In this document: positions 46,172 to 57,051 of the stretch, piece after piece
How the letters are laid out: each line of letters begins with the position of its first letter
Numbering within the stretch: position 1 is the stretch's first letter
Origin: Madurella fahalii
Taxonomy: Eukaryota > Ascomycota > Sordariomycetes > Sordariales
Reading direction: 5' to 3'
Assembly (NCBI GenBank): GCA_029876055.1
Contig: CM056874.1
Coordinates: 8,990,001-9,054,000, forward strand
DNA: 64,000 nt
The notes under the pieces: model-generated
Told to the model about the DNA's origin: nothing
Database searches by the model: none
The model's input: the letters and a program-made list of their open reading frames with translations, nothing else
Translations under genes and position numbers: made by a program

Positions 46172-47029
46172 ACTGTGCGATTCTCGGTCCCTTGCAGACG
46201 GTAACTAAATTGAGTTCATGAATCGATCGAGCAGACGTAGCCAGCTGGCTAGGCCTATTGCGGTGCGCGGGGTTGACGCGCCACAATTGTGGAAGTGGGC
46301 CATTTTAGCACGTGCACCCCAATCCGAGGCCCCTGCTCAGCACCAAGATTTGCCCGTCGAGATGTTTCCCGACTTTTTTTTTTTTTTTTTTTTGTTATAT
46401 ACTCACTACAGGTACTATGGCCCGACCCGATCAATTATATGGAAACCGAGGCACGGGCCTAGCAAAGAGGTAAGAAGAAGGATGAGGCGAGAAGCAAGAG
46501 GGGGATAAGGAGGAGAGGGAGAAAGAAACGGAGGATGAGTTCTCAGCTCTATATTATTATTATCATTGCTCCGCTCTACCCCTAAAGTCTGCCGGTCCTT
46601 CGCTATATAATCTCGGCTCTATACTCTTTATCTGTGATCTTTATAAACGGATAGCGGTTCTTTGGAATGGTCATAACCTCTATTGGTTTCCTGACCGTCA
46701 ACGCTCTAGTGTTGGCGCAACCCGACCAGACCGCTTCTACTTTTTTCTTTTACAATATGTTAATCAGAAGGGTACGACTAGAGAAGACTCTGATGGGAGC
46801 GTCGTCTATTGAGGTAGGATTGTCGGTTTAAGTATATCAATTTTGAATTGACGTCATCACCGTCTCCAGTCTAGTGAAGGTGTTGGATTGGCCACGTGAC
46901 AAGCCAGCTCACTGCCGTCTTAGTCGACCACGACAGGAGCCTCGCCCGGCTTAATCGCCCACAGTCTCAAACCAATACAAATCGCATCATCACTGCCCGC
47001 ACCGCAGGGCGTTTTCCACCCAGATCGCG
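46172..47029. other. Intergenic region with simple repeats
   Basis: This contains a T19 run (46375-46393) and a purine-rich GA tract (46460-46540). It is followed by AT-rich DNA. No gene is seen. Confidence 0.5.
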
Positions 47030-47788
47030 ATGGAGGATCAATGCCTCCCTGGGGTGGTGATTGGGGGGCTAATTGACCAGACCTGCCGTAACGCTGGTAG
47101 ACACGGTCCGAGACACATCAGCCAGGCGGAGTTCCTGCGTTTCCTTCGCGCTCGGTTGGCCAAAGACCGAGGGCCTGATGCGGATTCTACCCCGTTGTAC
47201 TTGTCCGGGTCTATTGGGTTGCTCTTCAAGGTTCGACTGTCAGCTTACGGGTGTACGCTTGTTGCTACAGGCGTAGAGACGGGAACCTCGGGCGTCTGTT
47301 GCATGAGAAGGACATTTACGGCCAGATGCACCGTGTGCAGGGAAACCACGTCCCTTTGTGCCTTGGCCTGATAGATCTGGTTCTGCCATACTATTTTGAT
47401 GGCCGTGAGTTTGAGCACTTCCTGCATCTTAGCTGGGCCGGGCAGCCCTTGTTCAGGTGCATCAACAAGATCAACAAGACATTCGCCATAGATCTGACAA
47501 CCAAGGCCTATACCGAACTTCATCGGCTGCAGATCCTCCATGTCGACGCAGAGCCTCGCAACATATTGTACGACGCAGTCGGCGGGACTCTTCTGGCTAT
47601 AGATTTTGAGCGGGCAGAGTTTCGCGGCCGCCAACCTCTCGGCCCAATTTGCCCGAACGGCCAAGCTCGAAAGAGGAAGTCCGGTTTTATGGTGCAGAAG
47701 CAAGGAAAAGACGACTTCACGGAGGAACTGCAATTCCGTCGTCGAATGCGTTTCGAGGTGTTTCGTGATACTCTGCCAAGTGGCTTGA
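47030..47788 (+). pseudogene. Kinase-like fungal protein, two frameshifts
   Basis: The plus strand reads MEDQCLPGVVIGGLIDQTC, HISQAEFLRFLRARLAKDRG and LYLSGSIGLLFKVRLSAYG. After a one-base shift at 47281-47283 (one G short in a G run), it continues NLGRLLHEKDIYGQMHRVQG, LPYYFDGREFEHFLHLSWAG and LQILHVDAEPRNILYD, a variant of the kinase HxDxxxxN loop, then AIDFERAEFRGRQPLG in the place of DFG. A second shift near 47731-47735 leads to SVVECVSRCFVILCQVA and a TGA at 47786-47788. This is a protein-kinase-like family common in Sordariomycetes, often near transposons and NLR genes, with unknown substrate. Without the shifts it would be a normal member of about 250 residues. Confidence 0.7.
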
Positions 47789-49791
47789 GACCATCAATGA
47801 ACAGCTCGGACCGGCATAGTCCGATAAAGCAGCATGCTAAAGGTTCATCTGTTATACACCTCGCCAAACTCCCCCGCTACGTAGTTTAGCAGTTAGAATG
47901 GGTTTCGTTATAACGTATAGTCTAAAAGTCCTCCTCGTAGCAATTCACTCTAACCCCAAATCCAAAAGGGTCCGGCCCGGTTGACGACAGCGAAATCAGC
48001 GTGGCTTGACAGGCACTTTAGTCGGGGCCGCCGTAATGGCTTTGGCCTGGGCTCGCCCAGAAATCGTTCAACATATGCACGCATACGTTACATCATCAGA
48101 CAGAGACCAAGACACGAAAGAACGCTCACCGAGTTGTATTGAATCCCTCGTCTTCGTCATCCGGCTCAGCCGCGGCTGCCGATCATGCCGGTACTGCTAC
48201 GTAGCACCTCCCTACAAAGTCATTTAGGCCCCGCTATACTGTCACTTATCACCTATACATCCGCTTTAGCTTCCGTTTGTACGATCGTACGCCATGAGAA
48301 TTCCAATATGACCTATGCCCTTGCAAGTGGTCCAAATGTAGCCTGCTAAAAACCACCTTGCCGATATAGTCTGTCTATACACTTAATCATCTTTACGGAA
48401 GTTGCCAATGACTTAAACGAAGGTGACCGAGAGAGCGTAACCCGACTTGCACTAACCTTTGTTTGTTGGCAAGGAGAGATTGATGATGCAAAAGCGGCTA
48501 TCGGCCTTACAGCTAATGCCGCCGGATACGTCTGGAAAATGTGGGTTGCCCTTTACCCAATATAGGTACCCAGTAGCAACTTAACTACTACGCCTTGCAA
48601 ATACCGCTAGGAGGAGGGCTGTAAGCTCGTTCAGTTAACTAGGAATAAGATTTGCAACGGCGTTGGTAGAACTAGTGGTTACAAGGTATTGCTAGGATCA
48701 TACTACGGTGAGAGTTGGGAAACGGAGTTAGGAATCGGTTTAGTAAGAAACTAAGCGTGTACGAGGCCTACCGTTTTAATTCTTAGAAACTGTTTTAGAA
48801 ACGTGACCGAAGTGTGCTTCAAGAAGATGCTTTTATTCGAAAAGAATCTTATTCTTCCTCCATTGCCAACGTTACCCACTCATGTATTAGTTGAAGAGAA
48901 CAACAGGCGTCCTGGGATCCCCTGGTTTATAAGCACACCCTCACAACCCCCCCCCCCCCCCCCCTTCTCCATTACAGCCTACTTCTGAGGATTTGTTCGA
49001 TTTCCTCAAGAAGATCCGGCGTGTTTTGCCGTCTAGGTAACTCGATTGTTGAAGCTCCTGAAATAAAATGACACACCCCGAGCTCGAATTACAGTTCTCG
49101 GCTTCTCTCGTTTTCTCAATATAAATCTCACAATCTTGGTCCGTTGCGTCTTGCTTCATGATCAACATGTAGCCCTATGAGAATCGCAACAGAAAACTTA
49201 CATTTTCTGCAGGGCTGGAGGAAGAACCTGGGGCATGGCCGGCCCTGCTGCAGAGCACAGTGCGAGGGATTGGAGAGAAGAAAAAGAAAGGGTACTAGAA
49301 TTTTACTCTGGCCAATGAAGCGGGCGAAGTCATAAGAAGCGGCGGCAAACGGTGTACGGGTTTGCATTAGCGAGACTTCTCAGAAGAAGACACTTGTTAA
49401 ACATTGCTGGGCAAATTCTTTCCCCCTTTTCCCTTGTTTTCATGGCCTTCTCTTCCTCTACCGCTCATCTCTGAGCTTGTAGTGATACAGTAGCGAGTAC
49501 CGACAAGGGAAATCCTTTTTAACGTTATACCCAGCATTTGTGAGCCTGTGAATAACAGGAAGCCACATATTTCCAGAATGACATTACACACAACCTGAAG
49601 AGACGCGCCGTTTCTAATGTTTTGTCGTATCTATCTTGCATGTACATCAGCGTAGCTGGCATCAAAGACCCATCCCGTGCCAGTCTTTGTAAATCATTAG
49701 GTAGTTACATGTGAATCATAAACATAAAATTATCAGTCATCATCAACTTCCACGTACATGCAGTATCATCCCGGGGGGCCCTCTTCCCCCG
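47789..49791. other. Intergenic region with a repeat copy
   Basis: It holds dispersed repeat copy B (48815-49125) and a C17 run near 48947-48963. One 52-codon plus-strand open stretch lies at about 48400-48562 (contains EIDDAKAAIGLTANAAGYVW) and looks coding but has no partner and no identity. No gene is called. Confidence 0.5.
48815..49125 (+). repeat. Dispersed repeat, copy B
   Basis: It matches copy A at 40535-41060 in two segments, here adjacent and in the opposite orientation. A C17 run (48947-48963) interrupts the copy. Confidence 0.75.
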
Positions 49792-52700
49792 TCATCTCAG
49801 CCCACCATCCTCCCCTTTCTCCACCACAAACCTCACCGGCTTCCTCGTGCGCCGGACGGGTGCCCCTCGTGGCGGTATCACGGGCTTCATGATGGGGCCC
49901 GGACCCAGGGGCCTCATCGTAGCCATGGCCCTCGTCGACATGCCAACGCCACCGCCGACGCCGCCGGGCCCAATCTTGCCGCCTTGCGCCTGCGCTTGCG
50001 CCATCTTGACGCCAGCAGCCTGAGCAAGCCGTCTCTCCCTGGCCCTTTCCTCACCCCTCTCATCGAACCCCCACCGCTCCACGCCGCCGCCGAGCAGCCA
50101 GCCGCCCAGGTTCTTGCACTGGCTCACGTCAAGCCACTCCAGCCTGCCGCAGCCCTCGAGCACGTTCTCGACGCCGTTGCCCGTCACCCTGACACAACCC
50201 CGGACGCTCAGGCCCCTCAGCTCGTTCAGGTGCAGGGCGACGCAGCCGAGGCTGGCGTCGCTGACGGCGCTGCCGCAGAAGGCCATGCGGAGCTCGCGGA
50301 GCAGCGGCAGGCCCAGCGCCACCATCTCGGTGGCGCGGTCCGACAGCGCGCAGCAGAAGCTCAGGTCCAGGTGCGTCAGGTTCTTGGCGGCGCTCGCGAG
50401 CGCCTCGACCGAGTGGTCCGACAGGTACGTGCAGTCGGCCAGGCACAGGTGCGTCAGCCGGCTGAAGCGGTGCGCCGCCCACGACTGGAACCCCATGTCG
50501 GTGATGGAGGTGCAGCGCGTGAGCGAGAGCGACTGCAGCCGGTCCGAGGCGTGCGCCGCAAAGTGCGCCATCGAGCGGTCCGTGATGTGCTTGCAGTACG
50601 AGAGATTCAGGCGGCAGAGGCGGGGGCAGCCGATGACGGTGCCCGGCGGGGGAGGGGCCGGCGCGGGTTGTGTTTGTTGGTGTTGTTGATGTTGGGACCT
50701 CTGCTGGTGCGGAGAGCCGCTCCGTCGCTTGGCGAGAGAGCTCGAGATGACAACGTTCTTGGACGGTTCGCGGGACGGCGGCGGTTCGGGGACGACCCAC
50801 CCGACTACTCTCGCGAGTAGATTGTCCCCCACCTTCCGGCAGTTGCTCCAGTCGATCTCCTCCAGCCCCTTCGCGCACTCGCTCATCTCCAGAATCTGCC
50901 CGGCAGACACGTCCCACACGCTCTTCATCTTCCAGACCTTGATGTTCTTGCCGCACGACTTCCAGAGCGCTTGGAACCCCTCGTCCGTGATGTGGAAGCA
51001 GTTGCTAATGTCCATCTCGACCGCACGTGTGCCAATGAAGGGCGCCAAGATGTTGACCAAGGACCAGTCCGTCACTTTCCCGTTGAACGGACCAAGATCG
51101 ATGTGCGTGCAGAGCTCGGGGCTCACGGTTAAGAGCTGGCGCCAATTCTTGCAGACCGCCCGCAGGCGGATCAACTCGAGTAAATCTAGATGCTGAAAGA
51201 CGGCGACCCAGATGTGGTCGGGAAAGGCTGGTTCCTTCCTTCCGTCATCCGACTCGGGGGTCGGGGAGAATATGCGGGCCCGTTTGGACGGCAGGGGCGG
51301 AGTGCCAGGGGACACTGGCGAGAGCAGTGGAGGCGTCAGCGCCAAGGGCTGCATTTTCATCGTCCCTACGATGGCGCTGGAATCCGTCTGCGGGACGGGT
51401 GGAGCGAGAGAATTGCGTCGTCTGTTGCGGAGGTTCTCCATGTCGACACTCAGGAACGGATCTGGGTCCGAGGGCTGGCGTGTCTCGGGTTGATCGTCCG
51501 TGGGCGAGGTGGGTTTCGAGACGGTGGTGAATGTGACTATTGGGAGGGCAGGTTGAGTCTCTGGCATCATTGGCCGCCTGTCATCTGGCAACGCCTCTGC
51601 ATCCCCCATCTCCACGTCTTCACCGGCAGCTTGATAGCGCTTCCTAGCCGTTTCCTCGACTTGAAACTTAATCTCGGGCGGGCATCGTTTCCAAAGCTCC
51701 TCGAGGGCCTCTCCACCTATCATGAGGCACTCGACAGCCGTAATTGACCGCACCGTGGCGGTTCTCCCCTCGGAAAGACCGAGACTCGACACCTCGCCAA
51801 AGTATTGCCCTTGCTTTAACCTTGGGCGTGAATAGGTTGATCTTGTCGTCCTCCTCAGGCTGGTCGGGCTCGGCGGCTCGTGCACAACCTCTGCCTCCCC
51901 GCGGACTATGAAGAAGATCTCGTTGCCGGGGCTGCCCTGACGCACAATGTCGGTGAATGGCGAGTAGGATCTAGGCTGAGCGCTGAGACCGAGGAAATGC
52001 AGAATATCGGACGGTAGTGTCGAAAATAGGGGCAACTCTTTGAGCGTCTTGCGGACATTGACGTAGCCGCTCCCGAGGGCGCTTCCGCTGACTGCCGGGT
52101 CCTCGATCGCGCCCGGGCTTGGCGACTTGCGCTTCTTATTGTTGACGACACCCCCGTCCCTAATGACGCCTACATCCCCCGTGCTCACCTCGCCCGGCGC
52201 GGCCTCGCGCGCCAGCTTCGAGGCGCTGGTGTCCGGAAGCTTGCTGACCGACCCATCTTCTTGGCGCTTCTTCTTGAGAATGGCCAGTCTTTCTTGCGCC
52301 TCCTGGCGGATCGCCTTCTCCATGTCCGGGTACTTGGGCAACTCGGCGTGGAGGTCCTCCTTCTTGAGCACGACCAGCAGGCATTTTGTCCTCGCCACGA
52401 TGGTCGCCGTCCTTGGCATGTCCATGAGCACGCCGATCTCGCCGAAAAAGGCACCCGGTTTAAGCTCGGCATAGACAGCCTCGCCGTCGCGAGAGGTGAC
52501 AGCGACGACGCCGCGGACCAGCCAGTACATCGCCTTCGCGTCGTCTCCCTCGGTGAGTATGTGGTCGTGGGCGGAATGGATCTGGGGCCTCAGATGGGCG
52601 CCAATGGCTGCGAGGAAGTCGTCGGGCGCAGACATGAAGAGGGGAAAGGATCGGATGCGGTCGACGAGATCAAGGGGCATGTCGGGAATGGTCGAAGCCG

Positions 52701-52881
52701 TCAGCGGCGAGGGGCGCATGGGCCGCGCCGGGTTCGTCTCGACGTTGAACGACCTGAGGACTGACGACACCGAGTCACGCGGCTGCTGTCCCGCCTGGGA
52801 AGCCGCGCCATGCTGCGCATGGTGGTGGGCCAGGGCCCGGTAAGGCGAGGCCGGCGGAGGCGGAGTCCGGTTGCGTCGCAT
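49792..52881 (-). CDS. Two cNMP-binding domains + F-box + leucine-rich repeats
   Basis: This is a single-exon gene of 1029 residues. CNB domain 1 (about 75-200) has the phosphate-binding cassette FGEIGVLMDMPRTATIVA. CNB domain 2 (about 280-405) has FGEVSSLGLSEGRTATVRS. Both keep the Glu and Arg that contact cyclic nucleotides in PKA-type domains. An F-box follows near residue 550-600 (FPDHIWVAVFQHLDLLELIR, then LRAVCKNWRQLL). After it come AMN1-type cysteine-containing LRRs: MDISNCFHITDEGFQALWKS, CRLNLSYCKHITDRSMAHFA, LTRCTSITDMGFQSW, LADCTYLSDHSVEALA and LDLSFCCALSDRATEM. The F-box would dock on Skp1 in an SCF ubiquitin ligase and the LRRs would choose substrate. The CNB pair suggests control by cAMP or cGMP or, if degenerate, by protein contact. 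The frame is clean in spite of many C runs. Confidence 0.92.
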   Translation of the reverse strand: MRRNRTPPPPASPYRALAHHHAQHGAASQAGQQPRDSVSSVLRSFNVETNPARPMRPSPLTASTIPDMPLDLVDRIRSFPLFMSAPDDFLAAIGAHLRPQIHSAHDHILTEGDDAKAMYWLVRGVVAVTSRDGEAVYAELKPGAFFGEIGVLMDMPRTATIVARTKCLLVVLKKEDLHAELPKYPDMEKAIRQEAQERLAILKKKRQEDGSVSKLPDTSASKLAREAAPGEVSTGDVGVIRDGGVVNNKKRKSPSPGAIEDPAVSGSALGSGYVNVRKTLKELPLFSTLPSDILHFLGLSAQPRSYSPFTDIVRQGSPGNEIFFIVRGEAEVVHEPPSPTSLRRTTRSTYSRPRLKQGQYFGEVSSLGLSEGRTATVRSITAVECLMIGGEALEELWKRCPPEIKFQVEETARKRYQAAGEDVEMGDAEALPDDRRPMMPETQPALPIVTFTTVSKPTSPTDDQPETRQPSDPDPFLSVDMENLRNRRRNSLAPPVPQTDSSAIVGTMKMQPLALTPPLLSPVSPGTPPLPSKRARIFSPTPESDDGRKEPAFPDHIWVAVFQHLDLLELIRLRAVCKNWRQLLTVSPELCTHIDLGPFNGKVTDWSLVNILAPFIGTRAVEMDISNCFHITDEGFQALWKSCGKNIKVWKMKSVWDVSAGQILEMSECAKGLEEIDWSNCRKVGDNLLARVVGWVVPEPPPSREPSKNVVISSSLAKRRSGSPHQQRSQHQQHQQTQPAPAPPPPGTVIGCPRLCRLNLSYCKHITDRSMAHFAAHASDRLQSLSLTRCTSITDMGFQSWAAHRFSRLTHLCLADCTYLSDHSVEALASAAKNLTHLDLSFCCALSDRATEMVALGLPLLRELRMAFCGSAVSDASLGCVALHLNELRGLSVRGCVRVTGNGVENVLEGCGRLEWLDVSQCKNLGGWLLGGGVERWGFDERGEERARERRLAQAAGVKMAQAQAQGGKIGPGGVGGGVGMSTRAMATMRPLGPGPIMKPVIPPRGAPVRRTRKPVRFVVEKGEDGGLR

Positions 52882-55583
52882 CGCGTCTCGAGCCGGTCGG
52901 GAGGAATGCCTCCCAGATGCCGAAGGCCTACTGTGCCTGGCGAAACCTGCTGGAACGTTCCGGCGACTCCAATCCAGCTTAGCGGTGATATTAGGGCCGG
53001 GAATGACGTCTCTCGTCCCGCTGTCCCGTATAGTGTGGAGGAACCGGCTAGATCGAGATTAGGCGGGAACCCTCTCATGCTATAGCCACGCAACGCGACG
53101 CAACGGTTTCCCCACGCAGGAACACCAGACACGGACGGCTTGGCGAACCAAATTTATGCTCTCCGCGTCTGTTCTTTTTGCTCGTCCGCCTGCACCAGGT
53201 GTGGGGAAGGGGATCGCCTGGCCACGGAGGAATTGGAGAAGATTGTTTCCTTCGCGGCCGCTCCGCCGACGGTAATCAGCTCACAGGTGTTCGCGGTCGA
53301 AAAAGCGTAGGGCAAGATCGTCTTTGTGTTTGGCGCTGCGCAAAGAGGCGTTAGGCAGAGGCGCTGGTTCGTTTCGATCTCGCCGGTGCAGACAAGCCCA
53401 CGGAGAGGACTACAAACACTTGGGCGTTCGAGGTAAATGACGTCTATTAGCAGAACGTGGTCAGCCTTAACGGCTCGCTTGTTGACTAGACTGTTCTCGG
53501 GCATCGCTTACATGGTGTGGACGAGTTGAAACGCCCAGGCGCGCCGTGGAAAGACGGATTCGGAGATGCTTTTTGGAGTGTGGGGTAATAGGTCGGGAAG
53601 AATAGTTCGGGAAGATCAGCCGACGAGGCGGACACGTTTGGCTGAAGCGCTGAGATGCTGAGAGCACGCGGGAGTGGTGCACGATGGAGGAATTGCCGGT
53701 AGCACTCCCGGGCTGAGGTGGCGCGTCGGACAGCGTTTGGAGCCGCGCACCTGCGAGATGTCTGGCGGTCACAAAGTCCAGTCGTTCAGCAAATGTGCAG
53801 TGTCACCGCCATCATTTACGTCGCACGTAACAAGGCAACCTTAGCACACGACGGCTGGGCCGGAAGGCATGTCGCATGGCGGAAAATGCATGGGCATTGC
53901 GACAACAGGTAACAGATCAGATCGGGGGTTTTGCTGCTAAACAAAGGAGGCTTGCGGTATGCGCGACCTTAGGTAATCGCCCCTGAAAACTGTGCTGTGG
54001 TATCGAAATTCCGTCCGGTATCTCAGCCCGTTACGGTCATGTCGATGTAATGATTTGAGTGTGTGGGGACCAGCGCCCGGGCACGTTTTCCGGGGTGTCA
54101 AGAGGCGGGAGCAGGGAGCTCGGTGAGTCGCGGCCGAGCTCAAAAGTTCCGAGTGGCGCTAGGCCGGGGTGGGATGCGGGGCACGGAGCGGGAAGACCGT
54201 CGCAGCGCGCACAGTTCATATCGATGGCACTGTGCCGTCTCCCAAGCCAGAGAAATTAATGTCATGTACAATATCTTCGAAGCCGGGAATGACTCCAGGT
54301 AGCTAACGGCGCCAGATTGCCACAACAACTGTTGACCAGAGAATCAAGCCAGGGTTGACATTCGCGGAGAGGATGGGACATTTTTAGCAACAGAAGAGGG
54401 CTCGCGACCCATGCAGATTGATATCGGTGAGCTCTACTCTTGACAGGCCGTTAGGTGCTGCATGCGCAGCGGGTAATCTGTTCTGCTCGGCCCGCCCGTC
54501 AGAGTGCGGCATGGATGTACTGGCAGACGTAAACTGTCAAATCGCAGTCCATTTGCAGGGTGGCTTACATGGCTTGTTCCTCGCAGCTAGGCGTCGGCCA
54601 CGCTGCATGGATGACAAGCCGCCTTTGGCGGTTGCTCTTCTCCGACAGAAAGACTCGGATAGCTCCAAAAGTCGTGTATTTTCATCCCAGGCCGCGTGAA
54701 GGCTTTGGTAGAGCAAATAAGCCCCGGCTTCGAGTTTGTTTCAGTTCCCCTGCCTAGTTGGCCCCTGGGCTGCCGGGGCCGGGGGAGTTTGGGGTTGGCA
54801 GCCCGCCACAGCCCTGCACAAGCACCCTTCGAGAAGGATTCTAGCGTTGGCCCCAGCGTCCAGTGGTGCAAGGCAATCTGCATGCCTTTGCTCCCGCCCG
54901 TCAATTCGCTGCCCAAGGTAGCCAACCATAACCGACTATGATAGCTCCCTGTCCTGAGCGCACTCCGGATAAAGTTGTGTCAAGGTGGCACGACATCTGC
55001 TGCAATGCGATTTGCACAACGCAGCCGGCCGAGGTTCCAGAGAGATATCCCAAGGTATCCCATGGGTTTCTAAATTGGTTGATCATTCTGTCATGGCCAG
55101 CGCTAAATCTGTGTAGAGGTTCCACATAGTCGTTCGGGCTGCCATCGTCTCATTTATCAATGTAGAACAAGTGCGGTTGAGCATAACATACTCGGATATG
55201 CCAAATAACCTCCCAAGTAGAGTTGTGAGCTCCCTTGTCGTTTCCCTGTGGTTCTACAGATTTGACGGTTCTACATAGTCACGTACATTACCTTACCTAA
55301 GGTCCTGCCCTGCCAGAACTTAGTGGAGGGTTCCGCGAAAGCCAGTGGCGAATATGCTTAGGGTTAGGGTCTCCAGTGAAGAGTCGGCTTTGGCGGGGTT
55401 GCTCGAAGCTTCCGAAAAGCTCGGGCCACGCCCGGAGTTAAGTGCCTTAGCTTAGCAATAAACGTCATTCGCTTTTTGCCTTCCACCGACAACACCTCCA
55501 CGTCGAAAATCGACAAACCGATCATTACCTTCATTGCACCTGCTTTTTGTCGCCGGATCACTCGATCAAAGAAGCAGTCGACA
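52882..55583. other. Long intergenic region
   Basis: This is 2.7 kb upstream of both the F-box gene (minus) and the GHITM gene (plus). Minus-strand open frames at 52701-53132, 53154-53504 and 53467-53772 have no motif and may be 5' UTR. A double telomere-type repeat (TTAGGGTTAGGG) stands at 55358-55369. No gene is supported. Confidence 0.45.
55358..55369 (+). promoter_or_regulatory. Interstitial TTAGGG dimer (telobox-like)
   Basis: Two perfect units of the fungal telomere repeat lie 215 bases before the GHITM start codon. In fungi such sites can bind Tbf1/Reb1-type factors in promoters. Confidence 0.5.
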
Positions 55584-56689
55584 ATGTCGTTCACAATCAC
55601 CATCCGCGCAGGCCCCGCGCGTCTCGCCTCCAGGGTGCCGCAGCTATCGACGGCCTCGACCTTCCGCGCGTTCCATCAGTCGGCTCCCAAGAACACCTTC
55701 TTCACTTCCAAGACGGCGCCGCTCGTCTTTCGCTCCAATGCGAAGACCTCCAGCAGCATTCTCTCTCGACTCCAGGGCGCCTCCCGCGGTTACCGAGCGC
55801 AATATGAGCAGGCCTACGATCCTGCCGCCCGCCGCGGGGAGCTGCTTCGCAAGTTGATGATTGGTGGTGCCATCTTCGGCGGCACTCTGGTTACCGTCAA
55901 CGCTGTCTTCAACCGCGAGACCCGGGAAGATGGAGGCATGCCCCCGTATGAGCGGGCATACCTCAACAAGACGTTCATGCACACCGGCCTCGGCGTCGGC
56001 ATCATCGGCTTGACGGCATACCAGATGATCCAGAGCGGCTTCGTCTATCGCATCATGGTAACAAACCCGTGGATCGTCGGCATCGGTGGACTCGCCCTCA
56101 GCATCGGCAGCATGATTGCCACCCGCTCCATTGAGCCCGACAAGTGAGTCTCCGCCCCCCCCCCCCCTGCCAAGAACCGTGCAGCTTGCTAACCCGCCAT
56201 TCCAGCTACATCCCCAAGTACGGCTGCTGGGCGCTCTTCAACGCCACCCAGGCGGCTCTCGTCGCTCCCTTGATGGCCATGGCGCCGCCTGCGCTGCTCG
56301 CCCGTGCCGGCCTCTACACCCTTGCGATGATGGGCAGCATCTCGTTCGTCGGTGCCACGGCTAAGCAAGACAAGTACCTCTACATTGGTGGTCCTCTCCT
56401 GGCCGGTGCCGCCATCGTAGCCGTCTCGGGCTTTGCGCCACTCGTCCTCCCCGCCACCGCGGTCCGCACTCTTGCTTTTACCGAGAACCTCTGGCTCTAC
56501 GGCGGTCTGGCGGTGTTTGGCGGCTTCACGCTTTATGACGTCCAGAAGGTGCTGTACCACGCTAGGCTGGCGCAGCGCGGCGCTATCAAGGCCGATCCCG
56601 TCAACGAGAGCATCAGCCTCGAGCTCGACTTCCTCAACATCTTTGTGCGCATGGTCCAGATCCTGATGATGCAGCAGCGGAGGAAGTAA
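55584..56689 (+). CDS. Mitochondrial BI-1 family protein (GHITM/TMBIM5-like)
   Basis: Exon 1 is 55584-56143 and exon 2 is 56206-56689 (intron 62 bp with a C14 run after the donor), giving 347 residues. I chose the start at MSFTITIRAGPARLASRV because it begins a good mitochondrial presequence; an upstream in-frame ATG exists at 55476. The body is a multi-pass membrane protein: KLMIGGAIFGGTLVTVNAVF, LNKTFMHTGLGVGIIGLTAY, NPWIVGIGGLALSIGSMIAT, YIPKYGCWALFNATQAALVA and LYTLAMMGSISFVGATAKQD. It ends with ENLWLYGGLAVFGGFTLYDV and the family signature SISLELDFLNIFVRMVQIL. GHITM in animals is an inner-membrane protein involved in cristae shape and calcium/proton exchange. The fungal role is not well known. 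Confidence 0.92.
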
Positions 56690-57051
56690 AAAGGCGCGGT
56701 GCCGGATAATGGGATTACGAGTATGGGGTGAATGGGATGGTGTGAAATGAGATAGGGTAACAGTGGGAACAAGCAATTCTCTACTCGGTGTGTTTATGTT
56801 ATACCAAGGTCGCTTTGCATGGGAGAGGGAGTTGTAAGACGCCGGTAGCCCCGGCCACATGTATCACTTAGTGTCATCCCATACTAACATTTTAAAACCC
56901 AGAAAACCACCAAAAAAAATTATGAACTAGCTGCCTAGATCCGAAACGCCTCTTGTGATTGATAACCCACTACCAGGCTTGGAAGCGTTGCCATGACAGT
57001 GTTGAGTCAGCCCAGCCACACCCCCCTGACGCCCAAAACAGAGAACAACCG
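56690..57051. other. Convergent intergenic region
   Basis: This lies between the 3' ends of the GHITM and MsrA genes. I see nothing notable. Confidence 0.5.

Noticed and set aside
48803..48988. Small ORF ending in a proline run
   Set aside because: It lies inside dispersed repeat copy B and its proline run is only the C17 tract.
50114..50956. Long ORFs on the other frames of the F-box/LRR gene
   Set aside because: Shadows caused by high GC; the 1029-codon frame has the domains.
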